DNA of 64,000 bases, taken from contig JAQOOI010000037.1 in the NCBI GenBank assembly GCA_028554645.1, positions 1-64,000 of the forward strand. Reading direction: 5' to 3'. The notes beneath the pieces are model-generated. The model saw only the letters and a list, made by a program, of their open reading frames with translations, was not told the origin of the DNA and ran no database searches. How positions within the stretch are numbered: position 1 is the stretch's first letter; every line of letters begins with the position of its first letter. The DNA comes from Omphalotus guepiniiformis (Eukaryota > Basidiomycota > Agaricomycetes > Agaricales > Omphalotaceae). Positions 36,626 through 49,164 of the stretch are shown here, in pieces. Made by a program: the position numbers and the translations under genes.

Positions 36626-38220
36626 ATGGGTATACTAGATCTAACTCTTGGACCACTTCTTGTTGGATTGACAATTACCACCTTTCTATTTGGTGCAAGT
36701 ACAGTGCAGGTCAGTGAACATTTCAAAGATGGATGGCTGTGACTATTGACTAAGAATTTTTTTGGAGATTTATCTGTATTGTTATTTTTTCTCAAAGGAT
36801 AGAGCTACCTTCAAATTTCTGGTATCAAATTCCCCATATTCTGCTCACATCTATATACTGAATGGTATTTATATGATTGTAGGCTATTTCTGCCTGGTTA
36901 TTGTGTTCACCATTGATTTTCATTTTAGCATATTCACAAAGTTTCCTCACAGGCTTTTTGACATTGCACAGTGTATCTTGATTATTGATGGGGTGTATAG
37001 GGAATTAGTCACTCTTTTTGGCAACCTGGAAGTTCTACAGAAAATTCCAGTGGTGTTGTTTATATCACTTTTGATTGGTGGTTTACCTCCTCTGTTGAGT
37101 CGAACTTTCTTTCAAATCCGAGTAGGTGGTATTACATACTACTTATCACTGCATTTACTGACAAAATTGTGATATATAGGTCTGGAAGGCCATGGAGAGT
37201 AGAGCAATTGTATTTGTTCTTGCTATCCTTTCCATAGCTAATTTTGCTGGAAACACTGTTGCATGCATTCTTGCAGTGGTCAACACCAGTAATGATATAC
37301 ACACAATCTTACATCAACTCCATGGGCTAATCAGTGCAGTATGTGTTTTACCTTACTGGCTGTTGTCTCTGAATTTATAAAATTGTGTAACAGATCTTGA
37401 TTATTGGTATAGTATATATACCTTTTTTATCTGCTAATACTTAATTCCTTTGTTGTAGGAGCTTTTCATGATCTTTTGATTACCACTGTCTTGATATCAA
37501 AGCTATGGATACAACGTAAAACAGCTCTAAAAAGGTAAGATTGGCACTATTTTTTTCTTCTACTTATATTGAACATGAATGTGCTCCAGTACAGCCCATC
37601 TTCTTGACATAATGATTGTGTGGACATTAGGTGTGTTGTAATCAGTTGTTGCTGCAAATTCTCTCTGACAGATTTTTCAGAGACTGGCTTGTTAACAAGG
37701 TATTTTTATATATAAGTTTTCAAGCATTCTAAATTCAACTGTCTTTAGTATTATTGCTATAGCAACAGTTGTATGCTTCTTAATCATGAATGACAACTGT
37801 AAGTAACTTGATTCTATACTAGATGCAATGAACACTTAGCTTAAACAACAGATGTTTGGGTGGCATTCTATATGATTACACCAAGAGGTTGGGATTTATG
37901 ATTCTTGCATAGAGTTTATCTAATTCAGATTTGTATCTAGTATTCACAAACTGCATGTTGGCCAGGTATGCTACTATGCTATACTCACTCAACATTAAGC
38001 CTGCACTAACCTTTAACTTAGCCTTAACTCAAGAAAATTTCTCCAAAAAAGAGGCAGCATGAACCCAGTTATCACCCTTAATACAACCAGCAGCCTTGAT
38101 AGGTCTGAGGATATTGCTACTGGAGGGTTTATGATCCCACAGGTCTGCCAAAATATTGAAATTCAGATGACTACTGTTGTTGAGGCAATGGAGGTAAGGT
38201 CATTTATGAATATGCTATGA
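36626..38220 (+). CDS. DUF6534-like seven-helix membrane protein, copy A
   Basis: Predicted integral membrane protein of the family common in mushrooms (function unknown, receptor-like topology). The start at 36626 gives MGILDLTLGPLLVGLTITTF and then, after an intron at 36710, IYLYCYFFSKDRATFKFL. Further exons: LFDIAQCILIIDGVYRELVT, ISLLIGGLPPLLSRTFFQIR, WKAMESRAIVFVLAILSI, then several small exons (AHLLDIMIVWTL, IIAIATVVCFLIMND, VWVAFYMITPR, VFTNCMLA) and a C-terminal tail with NSRKFLQKRGSMNPVITLN. Splice sites remain recognisable through about eleven introns, but AT-richness and CpG loss suggest mutation pressure. One or two exons in the middle are uncertain. Tandem paralogue follows at 38795. 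Confidence 0.62.
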
Positions 38221-38794
38221 AAGGAACTTGATGGCTGGTTTTTGAAATAGGACTGTGCCAAAGAAGTTTAATGTTTTGTAGAAGCTCTTGATTTTAGTAT
38301 TTGTTATGTTTGTACTTGAGTTGTGTAGGTTGGCATGAGATGTTCAGGATAGAATCTGGACTTCAATATATCCAGGATGTTTTAGTGCTAATGAATATAT
38401 GATTAGGAGTTTGGTAGGAGCTATACCGTGACTGAAATTGATTCCAATCTAATACATATTTTGAAATTCTATCCTGTCCTTTTGCACTAGAGACTAAATC
38501 TCTCTCAATATAGCAAGCTGATCTACAAAATCATTACCATGCACTATCATCTGTTTGTCCAAGAGAAGTGTTTCAATAATGACAGAAACCTGATTAATTC
38601 TATACACTTGATGTACAATCAAACATCATGCTTTCCAACAGGTTAAATCAAAACAGCATTCAGGCTGTTTCCATCTGCATCTTCAGGGCCTATCAAGCAT
38701 AGCCCTTTCACTAGCTACTATGAATGATACATCAATACTTAATGTTCAGCATATATATAAAGGTTAAGGCAGGATCTAAACACTCTAGAGCATC

Positions 38795-40412
38795 ATGGCT
38801 CTCTTGAATGTCACTCTTGGGTCATTTCTCATTGGGTTTACAGTTAGTATTTTTCTTTTTGGTGTAACTACAGTACAGGTAAGTGATTATTGCATCTTAT
38901 AAGATCTCCAGTTCTTAAATGTCTGCTCTCTAGACTTACCTGTATCTCCACTACTTTCCACATGATGGAAGAATTCTCAAATTATTGGTGAAATTTGTCT
39001 ACCTCCATATTGAATTCTCATTTATATATCTTTATTTGAGGTTATATGTATCTGGTATGTCACAGGAGTTTCTTTCTATCATAGGCTATCATTTATCATT
39101 GTTCTTATAGGCTTGTGGAACTAATCCATGCAATCCTGATCACAGTTGGGATCTACCAAGACCTTGTCAATCTTTCTGGCAATCCAGAAGTATTCATCAA
39201 ATTGCCAAAAGTTATGTACATTGCAATTATCTTTGGTGGACTTCCGGCATTGCTCAGTCAAGGGTTTTTTATCTTCAGGGTATGTCACTTCTACTCACCA
39301 CATAACTAGCCTTATCATCTTTGTGATATAGATATGGAAGTTTACTGGTAGTAAAGCAATTATGCTTATTCTTGGAATTCTTTCTTTTATCCGTTTTGTG
39401 GGGAATTTTGTTGCCAGTGTCATGGGTGCTAGTCTCACAGATAAACTGGATCTTGAGAATATCATCAGCAGAGTTGATGGGTTTGTTACTGCAGTATGTA
39501 TATCATTCTACTTCAATTTAATTCATTCTCAACTCAATCATATTATAGAGTCTGATTGTTGGTTTGAGTCATCATACTCATCTATTCTAGCAATTACTGA
39601 CTATCATTGCCTTTCTTTAGGGGCAGTAGTAGATATTTTTATCACCTTGATTCTAGCAACAAAGTTGTTCAAGCAAAGGAAGACTGCTTTGAAGAGGTAA
39701 AGTCTACATTAATCAAGTTCCACATGATACTTATAGACTTAAATCATATCAGTACAGCTCAGCTTCTTGATATCATGATTCTATGGACTGTAGGTATGTG
39801 ATTTCTTTTCTTTAATAAAACAAATCTTGACTTGGATTTTTCAGAGAGTGGAATTTTGACAAGGTACATTTTATTCTACATTTTCTAGTTTTCCATTCAT
39901 TGATGAAACGTACTCCAGTGTGACTGCTATCACTATAGTTATTTGCTTCTTAACTATGAAAAATACATGTAGGAAACACAGTTGTTAAGTATAACCATAC
40001 TGATATTTCAACACTAATCAATTGCTCATTTAGTTGTCTGGATGGGAATATACATAGTTTCACCAAGAGGTAAGTTGAAAAACTCCATCCATAATTCTTT
40101 TTCTTTTTTTGAACTAAAATCTTCTTTCTAGTCATTGCAAACTGTCTCTTAGCAACGCAAGTCTACTTCTTCCGGTACTCTAATCTTTTCTATTTATACT
40201 TACAACACAAACTATGAATCTCCAGGCTCAATTCACGTAAAGCTCTTCAAGAGAACAACATCAAGAACCCTGTGATAGCTCTTGGATCAAATTACCTTGC
40301 CAGTGATAGATCTGTGGTAGTGGATGGGGGTACCCTTGAAAGACAGAAGAATATTGAGATTGAAATAAAGAGGGTTGTTCAGACTGAGATGGATAAAGGG
40401 CAGGAAGACTGA
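38795..40412 (+). CDS. DUF6534-like seven-helix membrane protein, copy B
   Basis: Paralogue of the preceding gene with the same exon plan. MALLNVTLGSFLIGFTVSIF opens exon 1, then TYLYLHYFPHDGRILKLL, RLVELIHAILITVGIYQDLV, IAIIFGGLPALLSQGFFIFR, IWKFTGSKAIMLILGILSFI. Small exons follow: AQLLDIMILWTV, ESGILTS, VTAITIVICFLTMKNT, VWMGIYIVSPR, VIANCLLAT. The last exon begins LNSRKALQENNIKNPVIALG and ends at TGA (40410-40412). One intron appears to start with GC (GCAACGCAAGT) where the inverted partial copy at 49 kb has GTAAGT. The final 650 bp are duplicated in inverse orientation at 49165-49870. Function unknown; the cytosolic tail is polar. Confidence 0.68.
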
Positions 40413-40490
40413 TGTATCCTAGTACTGGTGTGGTTGATACTTAGTTGGTATTTAACGTTGAATGCTCAATAATTGATGAGTTATTCACTC
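39842..40490 (+). repeat. Source arm of an inverted segmental duplication (partner 49165-49870)
   Basis: From the exon starting AGAGTGGAATTTTGACAAG through about 80 bp past the stop codon, this arm matches the reverse complement of 49165-49870, introns included, with scattered substitutions and small indels. Confidence 0.8.
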
Positions 40491-43386
40491 ACCCTTACTT
40501 ACCTACTTCAAGTTACTCTACATACCCCTCCTCCGGGCCCACTCTTTCATCACCCCTGTGTCTTGCTGCTACCATTTCTCCTTTCGCCGTCGAGACTTCT
40601 GAAACTTCCAAAGGTTTTCATTGAATGCTTGACCTCAACGCTTGATCCAATTCGGATATGGGCCCAATGATCGTTTTGACGGCCCTTTACTTACTTACTT
40701 ACTGATTGTCCTTACTTAATGCTAAGCTCCCTCCGAGTCTGCTGTCCAGTTGCTTCATCAACCAATGGTCCGTTTTCATCCATCTGTGTGGTTTCGAATC
40801 GGGTCGCGTTGGTTTACGTCATGTTCAACAGTGTTGTGTTGCGCTTAAGCGGAGGAACCTAAGGGGCGGGGGGTGAGGATGCCATGGAATATGGTGTACT
40901 TACTATATACGACTCGGAGGTCCCTATCTGTTTGTTTTTGAGTATAAGCTTCAGCTTGAAGATACGTCACCTTCTGCAATGCAGACTGCAGCAATTTGAA
41001 TCTCACCTACCCGCCGGAGTCGACTCGGAGTCCCCGTTCCCTGAGTCTCCAGGCCCGGAGGACAGTACCTGCCCCATTTCGTGTCTCCCGGAGTTGTCCA
41101 GTGGACTCTCAGACAGCTCGTTCGGGGTCTTTGTTCTGCTTTTGTGCTGATACACCTTGATATGTTCGAGTCCGAGTTTTTGAGTTCGAGAACTTCATGT
41201 GCACGCTGCATACCTGTTACACGTTGTAGTATCGTATCGTATCGTATGTATGTGGAGTGGGAGTAGAAGTTAATACAATAAGTATTGAGATTGTTGTTGT
41301 CAATATATTGAAGACTAATCAGGTCCAACTCATGGTGCGGTGGGAATATGTACTATGTGCATAGTTATTTCGTTGCCAACTTGAATGCTTCGGAATCGTT
41401 GTCTTGCTTCTTTACTTTCGGGCCGCCTGCCCCTGTTCGGTTCATCAAATCTCTTCGTAGATTGGAATTGGAATTGGGATTGGGATTGAGATTTATGATT
41501 TGGATGGGTGGGTGAAGCAGGTTCTGTGACATATGATGGCGGTCGAGTCGAGGGTTGCCATCAATAACATTGTATGTAAGTATACCAAAACCCAACATCC
41601 CTCACTGCTGGCCAGACTCGTCGCTCTCGTGAGGTCGTTTCCATGACGGGGACGTCGACACCCGACACCCCACACACTGCACTGCATCTATGTACCCCAT
41701 AGTAATACCATACTTACGAGACCCTTAGGGACCCTTCGTTCATCCCGGAGCGTTTATGTATGCCTCGAGTCCGATGTGCCGCACATATACTACTATATAT
41801 TCAATATTGCAGTTACTTCAGGCGGCCAGTTAGCAGTAAACCCTATCGACCCTATCCCCCCAAGCCACCTCGATACGATAGTTAGAATTTGTTCCATCGT
41901 TCTACGATGCTGATCATCGAGTGCCGTGCGCCCCCGTACAACACGCTCTCGTGAGTCGTGAGTCGGAGTCGTTTCCATGACGGGGACGTCGACGCAGGTC
42001 GACGCCCCACACATTGCACTGCATTTACAGTATGTACCCCATACCAATGTCATACTTACGAGACCCTTAGGGACCCTTCGTTCATCCCGGAGGCTGCGTT
42101 TATGACGAGAGTCCGATATACCGCATATATATGTATTTCAGTTACTTACCTTAGACCCTATCGACCCTATCCCCAAGCTATGTACATACCTCAAAGCGGG
42201 TTCCATCGTTCCATCGTTTTACGCTGCTGATCATCGAGCTCGAGTGCCGTGCACCCCCGTACAACCCGCACCCGGAGACTCCGCTGCCTCCTCAAAGACT
42301 CTGAGTCGGAATTTTGAAAGGAGTAGTAATGACATATGTATCGATCAATCAATCGATAACGAACTTTCCGTGCAAGCGCTCTGTGACTGCTAGGGTGGGT
42401 TGAGAGTGGGTGGGATTGGGTTGCTAAGTACCACGTCGATCCGTTGATCCTGAGGTTGAGTGAGAGCTCGAGGCGGATATTTATGTATGTATTCAATAAG
42501 TAAGTAAATAAGTAGCATCGCAACGATTCATTCATTCATTCACTTAGCTACGTGATATCTGTTTTCAAGTTCCTGCCCTCCAGGGCCCACTGCCGTTTCA
42601 TAGCTTTTCATCCACATACCCATACCCTTCAAGTTTCCAGCGTTGCTGCGTTTCATCCATTCATCGGACATTCTGCATTCGCTAGGAAGTAAGTACGCGC
42701 TCGGGCATCAAATTCACATCAGCCCAAGACTAATACCTGCGCGGTCCCAGGCAGTCTCCGACTCTCCACTGGCAGTCGTTGATTCAAGTATGAATAGCAT
42801 CTCCCGCCCGGTATTACCGTTTCTCCATCATCTTCGACGCTCGAAGGCTTGCTTGCATTGATACAGAGTCCCATCTGACGCAGATGAACGCACATAAGTA
42901 CATATGCAGATAGATGGATAGCACCGCACCCTCACTGATACGGTCCAACCGGTCATCAATACCAAAAAAACCACATGGCATACACGCAAGGAAAAATATA
43001 ATTTTTTTCAAATCCACACACGGATCACCCTGACCCTTCGGCCAGGGTTCAAATTTGCAAACGTTCACCAATACTCATCAAATCAATTTAATTCTCCGCT
43101 TAGTAATTATACCGTACCGCGTTTTCGTTATCCTATTTACATTTATTTACTTTTCCACCATCTTCGTTCCTTTGCATCAAAGCAATTTTGCAGTTCACTA
43201 CGGTACTACTCGCAGGGACCCCTTGCGACTGTTCGTCCACTGCGTTTGCGTGCTGCTCGACCTGTTGCGTCGAGAAAGGTAGAGCGTGTAGAGCGTGCAG
43301 AGCGTGCAGAGCGTGCAGAGCACTGAAAGGTCCTGGACGATAGATAGGCTGGCGCCAGAACGAAAACGCAGAAGAAGAAGAAAAAG
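40413..43386. other. 3-kb intergenic region with a long tandem repeat
   Basis: No gene is supported. It contains CTTA and CATT-type microsatellites (near 40688 and 42527), a CGTAT repeat near 41229, a 322-bp tandem duplication (41623-42262) and a GAGCGTGCA-type repeat just before the next gene (about 43283-43320). Open frames here are short and repeat-derived. Confidence 0.5.
41623..42262. repeat. Imperfect tandem duplication, about 322 bp x 2
   Basis: Copy 1 begins at 41623 and copy 2 at 41945, both with GCTCTCGTGAG. Shared blocks include CGTTTCCATGACGGGGACGT, CTTACGAGACCCTTAGGGAC, GACCCTATC, GCTGATCATCGAG and CCCCCGTACAAC. Small insertions differ between copies. Confidence 0.85.
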
Positions 43387-46300
43387 ATGAACAGTCCAAG
43401 TCTACTCGAATCATTCCCAGTTCCACCTTCGTTCATACCTCCCTCACCTAACCCCAACAATAACAACCCCAACGTCTCCTCTCTACCTCATCCTCATACT
43501 CCTCACACCTACACCCACCCTTACCCGTACCCCTACAACCCGCCCCACCCGCACCCGCACCCGCATGCACAAACACTTCATCCTAGTACCACCAGCCCGA
43601 GCACCTCACCCCCACCTCATTCCTCTCCGCCGCCTCCGCCTTCAAACCCACCCCCATCCAAACCACCTTCAACACCTCTCCCTCCAATCCCAGGTTCATC
43701 AAAAGTACCTCCACACGATGCCCCAAACTCAAGCTCGAGTCCCCCTCATGGTCGTACCGTAGGCTCAGGTCCGCGTCCTAGAACACTAACACCACGAAGA
43801 CCTCTCTCACTCTCTCTAAATGGTACCAACACCAACCCCGCCGATAAACGAACGAGTATCGAGTCCCAAGGTACTAAAACCAACAGTACCTACGGAGCCT
43901 ACGGTGGAATTCTTCTAGAAGAAGAACCGGAAATACAGTTAACGCGTATGCGTTTATCGATTTCACCTATGCCTCCTTCTGATACTGAAGACGAACTCGG
44001 GTTTGGGTTCGGTGGTGGTGCCGGTGGTGGGGTTGAGGACATTGATAGTGTTTTACTACTTGCTGCGAAGAGGAGGATTTCTGCTACTGGGTCGCTGCGG
44101 AGTGTTGCTAGTAACACTAGTGGGTTTGGGAGTGTGTTTGGTGTGGGTGGGGTCAGTGCGAGTGTTAGTCCGAAATCGGCGATGAAGAGGATTAAATCAC
44201 CTCCTCCTACGTCGTTCAATTACCCTCTTCCTGGTTCCCCCTCGAATTCGAGGCCGAATTCGCATCCGCATTCGTTAACGGCGCGTCTTTCGGATGTTTC
44301 GATGAGCGATTTACCGCCTGCTGATGAGGATGAGGATGACCTTCCCAACCCTCACCCCGCCGCTAACGCTAATGCTACTCTCCCGCTCAAACCGAGTTTG
44401 AAAAGAAAGAAACGAATTTCAGCGGGGGATGTTGCTGTTGCTTTACCTATTTCACCCATTCCTATTTCACCCATTCCTATTCCTAACTCCCCTAACTCTA
44501 ACACCGATGCTGTACCCAACCCCAACCCCAACACCAGCACGGTGTTAACGCCCGACAACCTCGAGTTTTTGCATGACTCGCCTTTGCACGCTGAGCATGC
44601 TGAGCACGAAGAAGACTCGCACTCACCTCCGAATCTTATTTCAATCCACCGACATCTACGTTCTACGAGGAGTAAAAGTAGATCACATCGTGATCGTTTA
44701 GCTTCTGCTTCTGCTTCTGTTTCCGCATCTGCATCTGCATCTGCATCTGCTTCGTCATCTACACCAACACCAACGCCTACTACACCCACTTCCACTTCAC
44801 CCCCACCTCCCTTGCCTTCGTCAGCTCCGTCAGCTCCGTCAGCTCCGTCAGCTATGTCAGCTTCGTCAACTTCGCACCCGCACTCGCCCCCGCCCCCTAG
44901 AATTCCTTCACCTGATATCGAGACTCTACTCTCACATACCCCACGTCCGACGCGTTCAAGGACGAGGACAAGGACGCCTTCGCGTAGCGCGCGGGGTCGG
45001 GATCGTGGTAGGTCTTCGCTCGCTGCCAGCACTGGCGGCGGGAGTGGAACAGGGAGTTCGAACGGTGATGATACATCAACACGTTCGGCTTCGGTTTCGG
45101 CTGAGACGTTTGGTGGGAGAGGAAGAGGAAGAGCAGGAGGAGGGGTTGTGTTTCCTCGACAGGGTGGACCTAGGTCGCTCTCGAGAGAGGGGTCGGGTTC
45201 GAGGGAGAGGGAGAGGGAGGGTGAACGTGTACGTGGGCGATTACGCGGTGAGGCTGATCTTGGTGAGTTTGGTGGTGGTGCGGGGTTATATGCGTTTCGT
45301 GGGGAGGGAGGACGAGGAAGAGGCCAGGGAGAGGGAGAAGATAGAGAAGGGGAAGGAGGGGATAGAGAAGGGGAAGAGGAGGAAGGAGAGGAAGGAGAAG
45401 GAGAAGGAGGAAATGATTCTGATTCGAGTTTGGATTTACATACGCCTTTACCGTGAGTGTTTTTTTTTTGTTTTTTTCTTCTTTGATTTCTTCTTGTTTT
45501 CGTGTTATTTTGTTTGTTTCATAATCCTCGACGTTCCCCAATCACCAGTTTCTAATTCCTAAAGCCTATTCTATCGCGCATATACATGCATATATACCCT
45601 TTTTTTGTTATTATTTTTTTATGTGTTTCGTTTATGTATGGGTATGGCGGGAGAAGGTTACGTGGCGCCGCCACCGCCACCCGCCCACTCTTCCTCCTTC
45701 CCTCTCGCCTTCTTCCCTTCCTCCTTCCTCCCATTCCCCTCCTATCTTCCTTCCTCCCCAACACAACTGACACCCATCTCTACAGACACCTAATGCTGCG
45801 CGACGGCGTCCTCTCGCCCAACTCTAAATTACTCCCGACTGGACTCGGAGGACTCGGAGGTGTAGGTGGATATGGATCTGTTGATTCGCTTGTTTCTGTT
45901 GCGAATGGCGGTGGTGGAGGGGTTGCGGGAGAGATGGTAAGACCTGGGAGTATGTTGAGTGTTTTGTCGAATGGTGGGTTTTTCTAACTACTTCTTTGGG
46001 GGCGGGGGAGTGTTTTGTGGTTCTTGTTTTTTTGGGGGGAAGGGGGAGACGTGGTGTGGTTGATGGAATCTCAGGATCCCAGGATCCCACTTGTTTGTTT
46101 GGGTTGGTTGGTTGGGATCAATGCGCGCACGCTTTGGGGGGAATATAGACCGTTTCTGCTATCTATCTATTCTGTTTGGACGATCTGTCAGATGTCTTTG
46201 ATGTGCGGACACGAATATGGATATGGGAATGGCAATGGGAATGGAAATCCTATGTACACTACGGGCGAGGAAGTGCTGTGGGTGGCATGACAGCGACAGC

Positions 46301-48301
46301 GACGTGGCGTGGCGTGTCGTTGCAGAGACAGAAAGCGACGATCCCCCTTGCTTGGGTTCATTGCATCGTGCGTGGAGGGAAACGAGATATGGATGGGATT
46401 GATTTGGATTTTGATTGATTATCTTGTGGTGTTGATTGTGGCTTGATGTGACGGAGGTGTGATGGAGATTGTGGGGAGGACGGGGACTGCGTGCTGCGCC
46501 GACTGATTTTTTTTCCTGTTTCTTTCTTTCTTTTTCAACTACGGCATAACATGACCGCTAACACCTTCCCTCTACACAGACTCGGTGCAAACCCGTTCAG
46601 GACTCTGGAAAGACACGCGCGATACGACTTCGCGACGATTGAGGCATAAAGATGGCAAGTTGTTGAGGGGTGGGATTGGTCTTACGACTGGGTTGGGGTG
46701 GAGTGATAGGTATGGGGTTTTATCGAAATCCTGGGGTTGGGTGCTGAATTAGTGTTTCGGTTTATAGTGAAGACGAAGACGCACCATCCCCACTTACACG
46801 ACGTCTTTCGGCTCTTACTCTCTCAAGGAGTAACTCGCTCGCTTCGCTTCGCACGCAACAAAACCAACAGCAGTCGAGATCGAAATCGAAATCGTTTGGG
46901 AATCTTCGGAGTTCTACTTCTCGTATTGGCAGTGCTAGTGCTAGTACGAGTGAATTTGGAGAATTGGATGATACGTTTCATTCGTATCGCGGGAAAGGAA
47001 AGGGGAGGAATCAAACTTATGGGTATGGGTATGGGTCTATGCCTACTACTCCTGTTCCGGTTTCGCCGCCTGTTGAGGTTTCGGTACCTCCGTTGCCGCC
47101 TCCTACTTCTTGGTCTGGGAGGACGTACTCTGCGAGTCAGAGGAGTAGTGCTGGGTCGACTACTAGTCTTGCGTTGTCTATACCGAATTCTGATGTGGGT
47201 GTTGGTGTGGGTAGTGTGCGTGCTCCGAGTAGGACTAGGACAAAGGCGTCTGGGTCTATGACGGGTGCGACGGGTGCGACTAGGATGACGAGGTCTGTTT
47301 CTGAAGCGTCGACGTCGACTTCGATGTCAATTTCGACATCACATTCGACGTCTACGTCGGTTTATTCACACCACTCGCATTCGCAACATCAATATCAATA
47401 TCAATCCCAGGATGAGTATCCGTATAATGGGCTTACGCTTACGCCTTCGAGTACTGCTTCTTCTGTTTCGATACCGTTGCCTGTTACGCCTAGGGATTAT
47501 GATGATGGTGATGGTGGTGTTCCAACAGGGTTAGGGGAGGGTGTTGAGAATGAGAATGAGGGGGGTGTTGGTGCGAAGACGCCTACGAGGGGGCAGGGGC
47601 AGAGGAAGGGAAGTTTTGGGATGGGGGTTGATGTTGATAAGAATAAGGTTTTGCCGCCTTTGCCTAATCCTAGGACTGGGAGTATTAGGAGGCCTGGGGC
47701 GGTTGGGAGTGGGAGTGGGAGTGGTGGTTTGAGGCAGGCGAGGCAGGCGGCGTCGGCAGCGGCGTCTGTGGAGGAGTTTACGACGACGAGTTCGACGAAG
47801 AGCACGACTACGACTGGGATAACGTATGTTCCTGCTGTACCCTCCCTCCCCTCACACCCCCAATCGAATTCGAGTTCAACGACACATCTACCGAGACAAC
47901 TTCAGTTGCCGAGGTTGTCTAGTACGCATGGGTTGAATCAATCCACGGGTATGGGTATGGGGATGAATACGAAAGGACAAGTACCTGTACCTGTACCTGT
48001 ACCTAAACGAAGTCTTTCGAGTTCTAGTTCTGGGAGTAGGTTGAGGTTACCTAGTGGGGTTGGGGTTGCTAGGTCTGCGCCTGGGACGCCTGTGGGTGTG
48101 CCGAGTGTACCTGGTTTACCTGGTTTACCCGGTGGGCATGGGCAGTCGACGACGACGGGCACGGGCAAGCCTCAGCCGCAGTTACAGCCGAGGCTGAAAC
48201 CTAGGACTGGGACTGGGATGGTTTATAGGTCTACGTCTGGGAATGGGACGGGGACGGGGACGAGGATGCCTGTTCCTGTTTCTAGGGGTTCGGGGAGGTG
48301 A
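43387..48301 (+). CDS. Large Ser/Pro/Gly-rich low-complexity protein, 1,305 residues, four exons
   Basis: Exons 43387-45452, 45786-45973, 46580-46709 and 46768-48301 sum to 3,918 nt, exactly 1,306 codons including TGA. All three introns have GT-AG ends, so the model is self-consistent. The product is almost wholly disordered: His/Pro tracts near the start (HPYPYPYNPPHPHPHPH), acidic patches, Ser/Ala and Arg/Ser repeats, a Glu/Gly/Arg-rich stretch at the end of exon 1. More conserved-looking islands are HLMLRDGVLSPNSKLLP, TRSGLWKDTRDTTSRRLRHK, GGIGLTTGLGWSDSEDEDAP and LTRRLSALTLSRSNSLASL. These resemble disordered cytoplasmic or signalling proteins of basidiomycetes often labelled 'proteophosphoglycan'. 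No domain, signal peptide or membrane span. The second intron (606 nt) is unusually long for this window. Confidence 0.75.
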
Positions 48302-49164
48302 GCGTGGTGGGAGGGAGGCGCGGGCGCGGGCGCTGGGCGTGGAGGGAGGGGCCGTGGGGAGAGAGGGAGAGGGTGCCAAGGGCGACGGACGGACGTCGGG
48401 GGTTAGGTAAGTTTTATCTTCGTTCCTTTTTTTAGGCGGTCGCTCACGGGATTCAATTCGTAGATCTCGATGTCGATGTCGATGTGACGAGCTTCACTAT
48501 GGTTATCACTATCTCTATCCCCGGAACATCTCATCCAATAGATACAAGATACAAGTTCTATGATATTTTATACCCCTTCCCATTTGCATTCCCATTGGTA
48601 CTAGCTAGATGCTGATTTCTAGTCTCTTTCTCGTTCTGGTTACCCGTACCCACTCCTTTTGACCTCTGTTTCGTGGATACCCCCCACTCACACTCACCCT
48701 CACCTCACGTTCGTGTCTACAGTTTCTACTCTCATTCATTTCGTTTTGTGTGTAGTTCAACCGTTCCCGTTCCCGTTTGTCTTGTTGTTCTATTACCCCC
48801 TGCGCCTACCCCACCTTCCCTACACCTACCTTCCCTACTCTTTCGAGTGTTATACCACACCCCATGACCCCACGACTACATATAGCTACCTACCTACCCC
48901 CACACACTCTCTCTCTCTTGTACATTTTTTGTTGATTGATTGTTCTTGCGAGATATGGATTCGGATTTTGGATTTTGGATTTTTGCAATTGGAATGTGGA
49001 TTGGATCACACAGTTCCGGTTACGCGTATGCATGCCTTTACATACATTACATAAAATAGTCTTAGTTTTGATGTTGCATTTTTTGGAATTCATTGGAATG
49101 TTTTGGAATTTTTAACTCTCACTCGTTCTCATTACATTAAGATAGAGGAATAGACCAGGATATT
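48302..49164. other. Intergenic region downstream of the large low-complexity gene
   Basis: The sequence is pyrimidine-rich with short simple repeats (CGATGT, CTACCTACC, CTCTCT) and has no supported gene. It ends where the inverted duplication begins. Confidence 0.5.

Noticed and set aside
43283..43320. GAGCGTGCA-type short repeats considered as a CRISPR-like array
   Set aside because: The units are contiguous with no spacers and the genome is eukaryotic; it is a simple microsatellite.
44352..45032. 226-codon minus-strand frame
   Set aside because: It is the antisense shadow of Ser/Ala/Pro repeats in the plus-strand gene whose exons sum to an exact frame.
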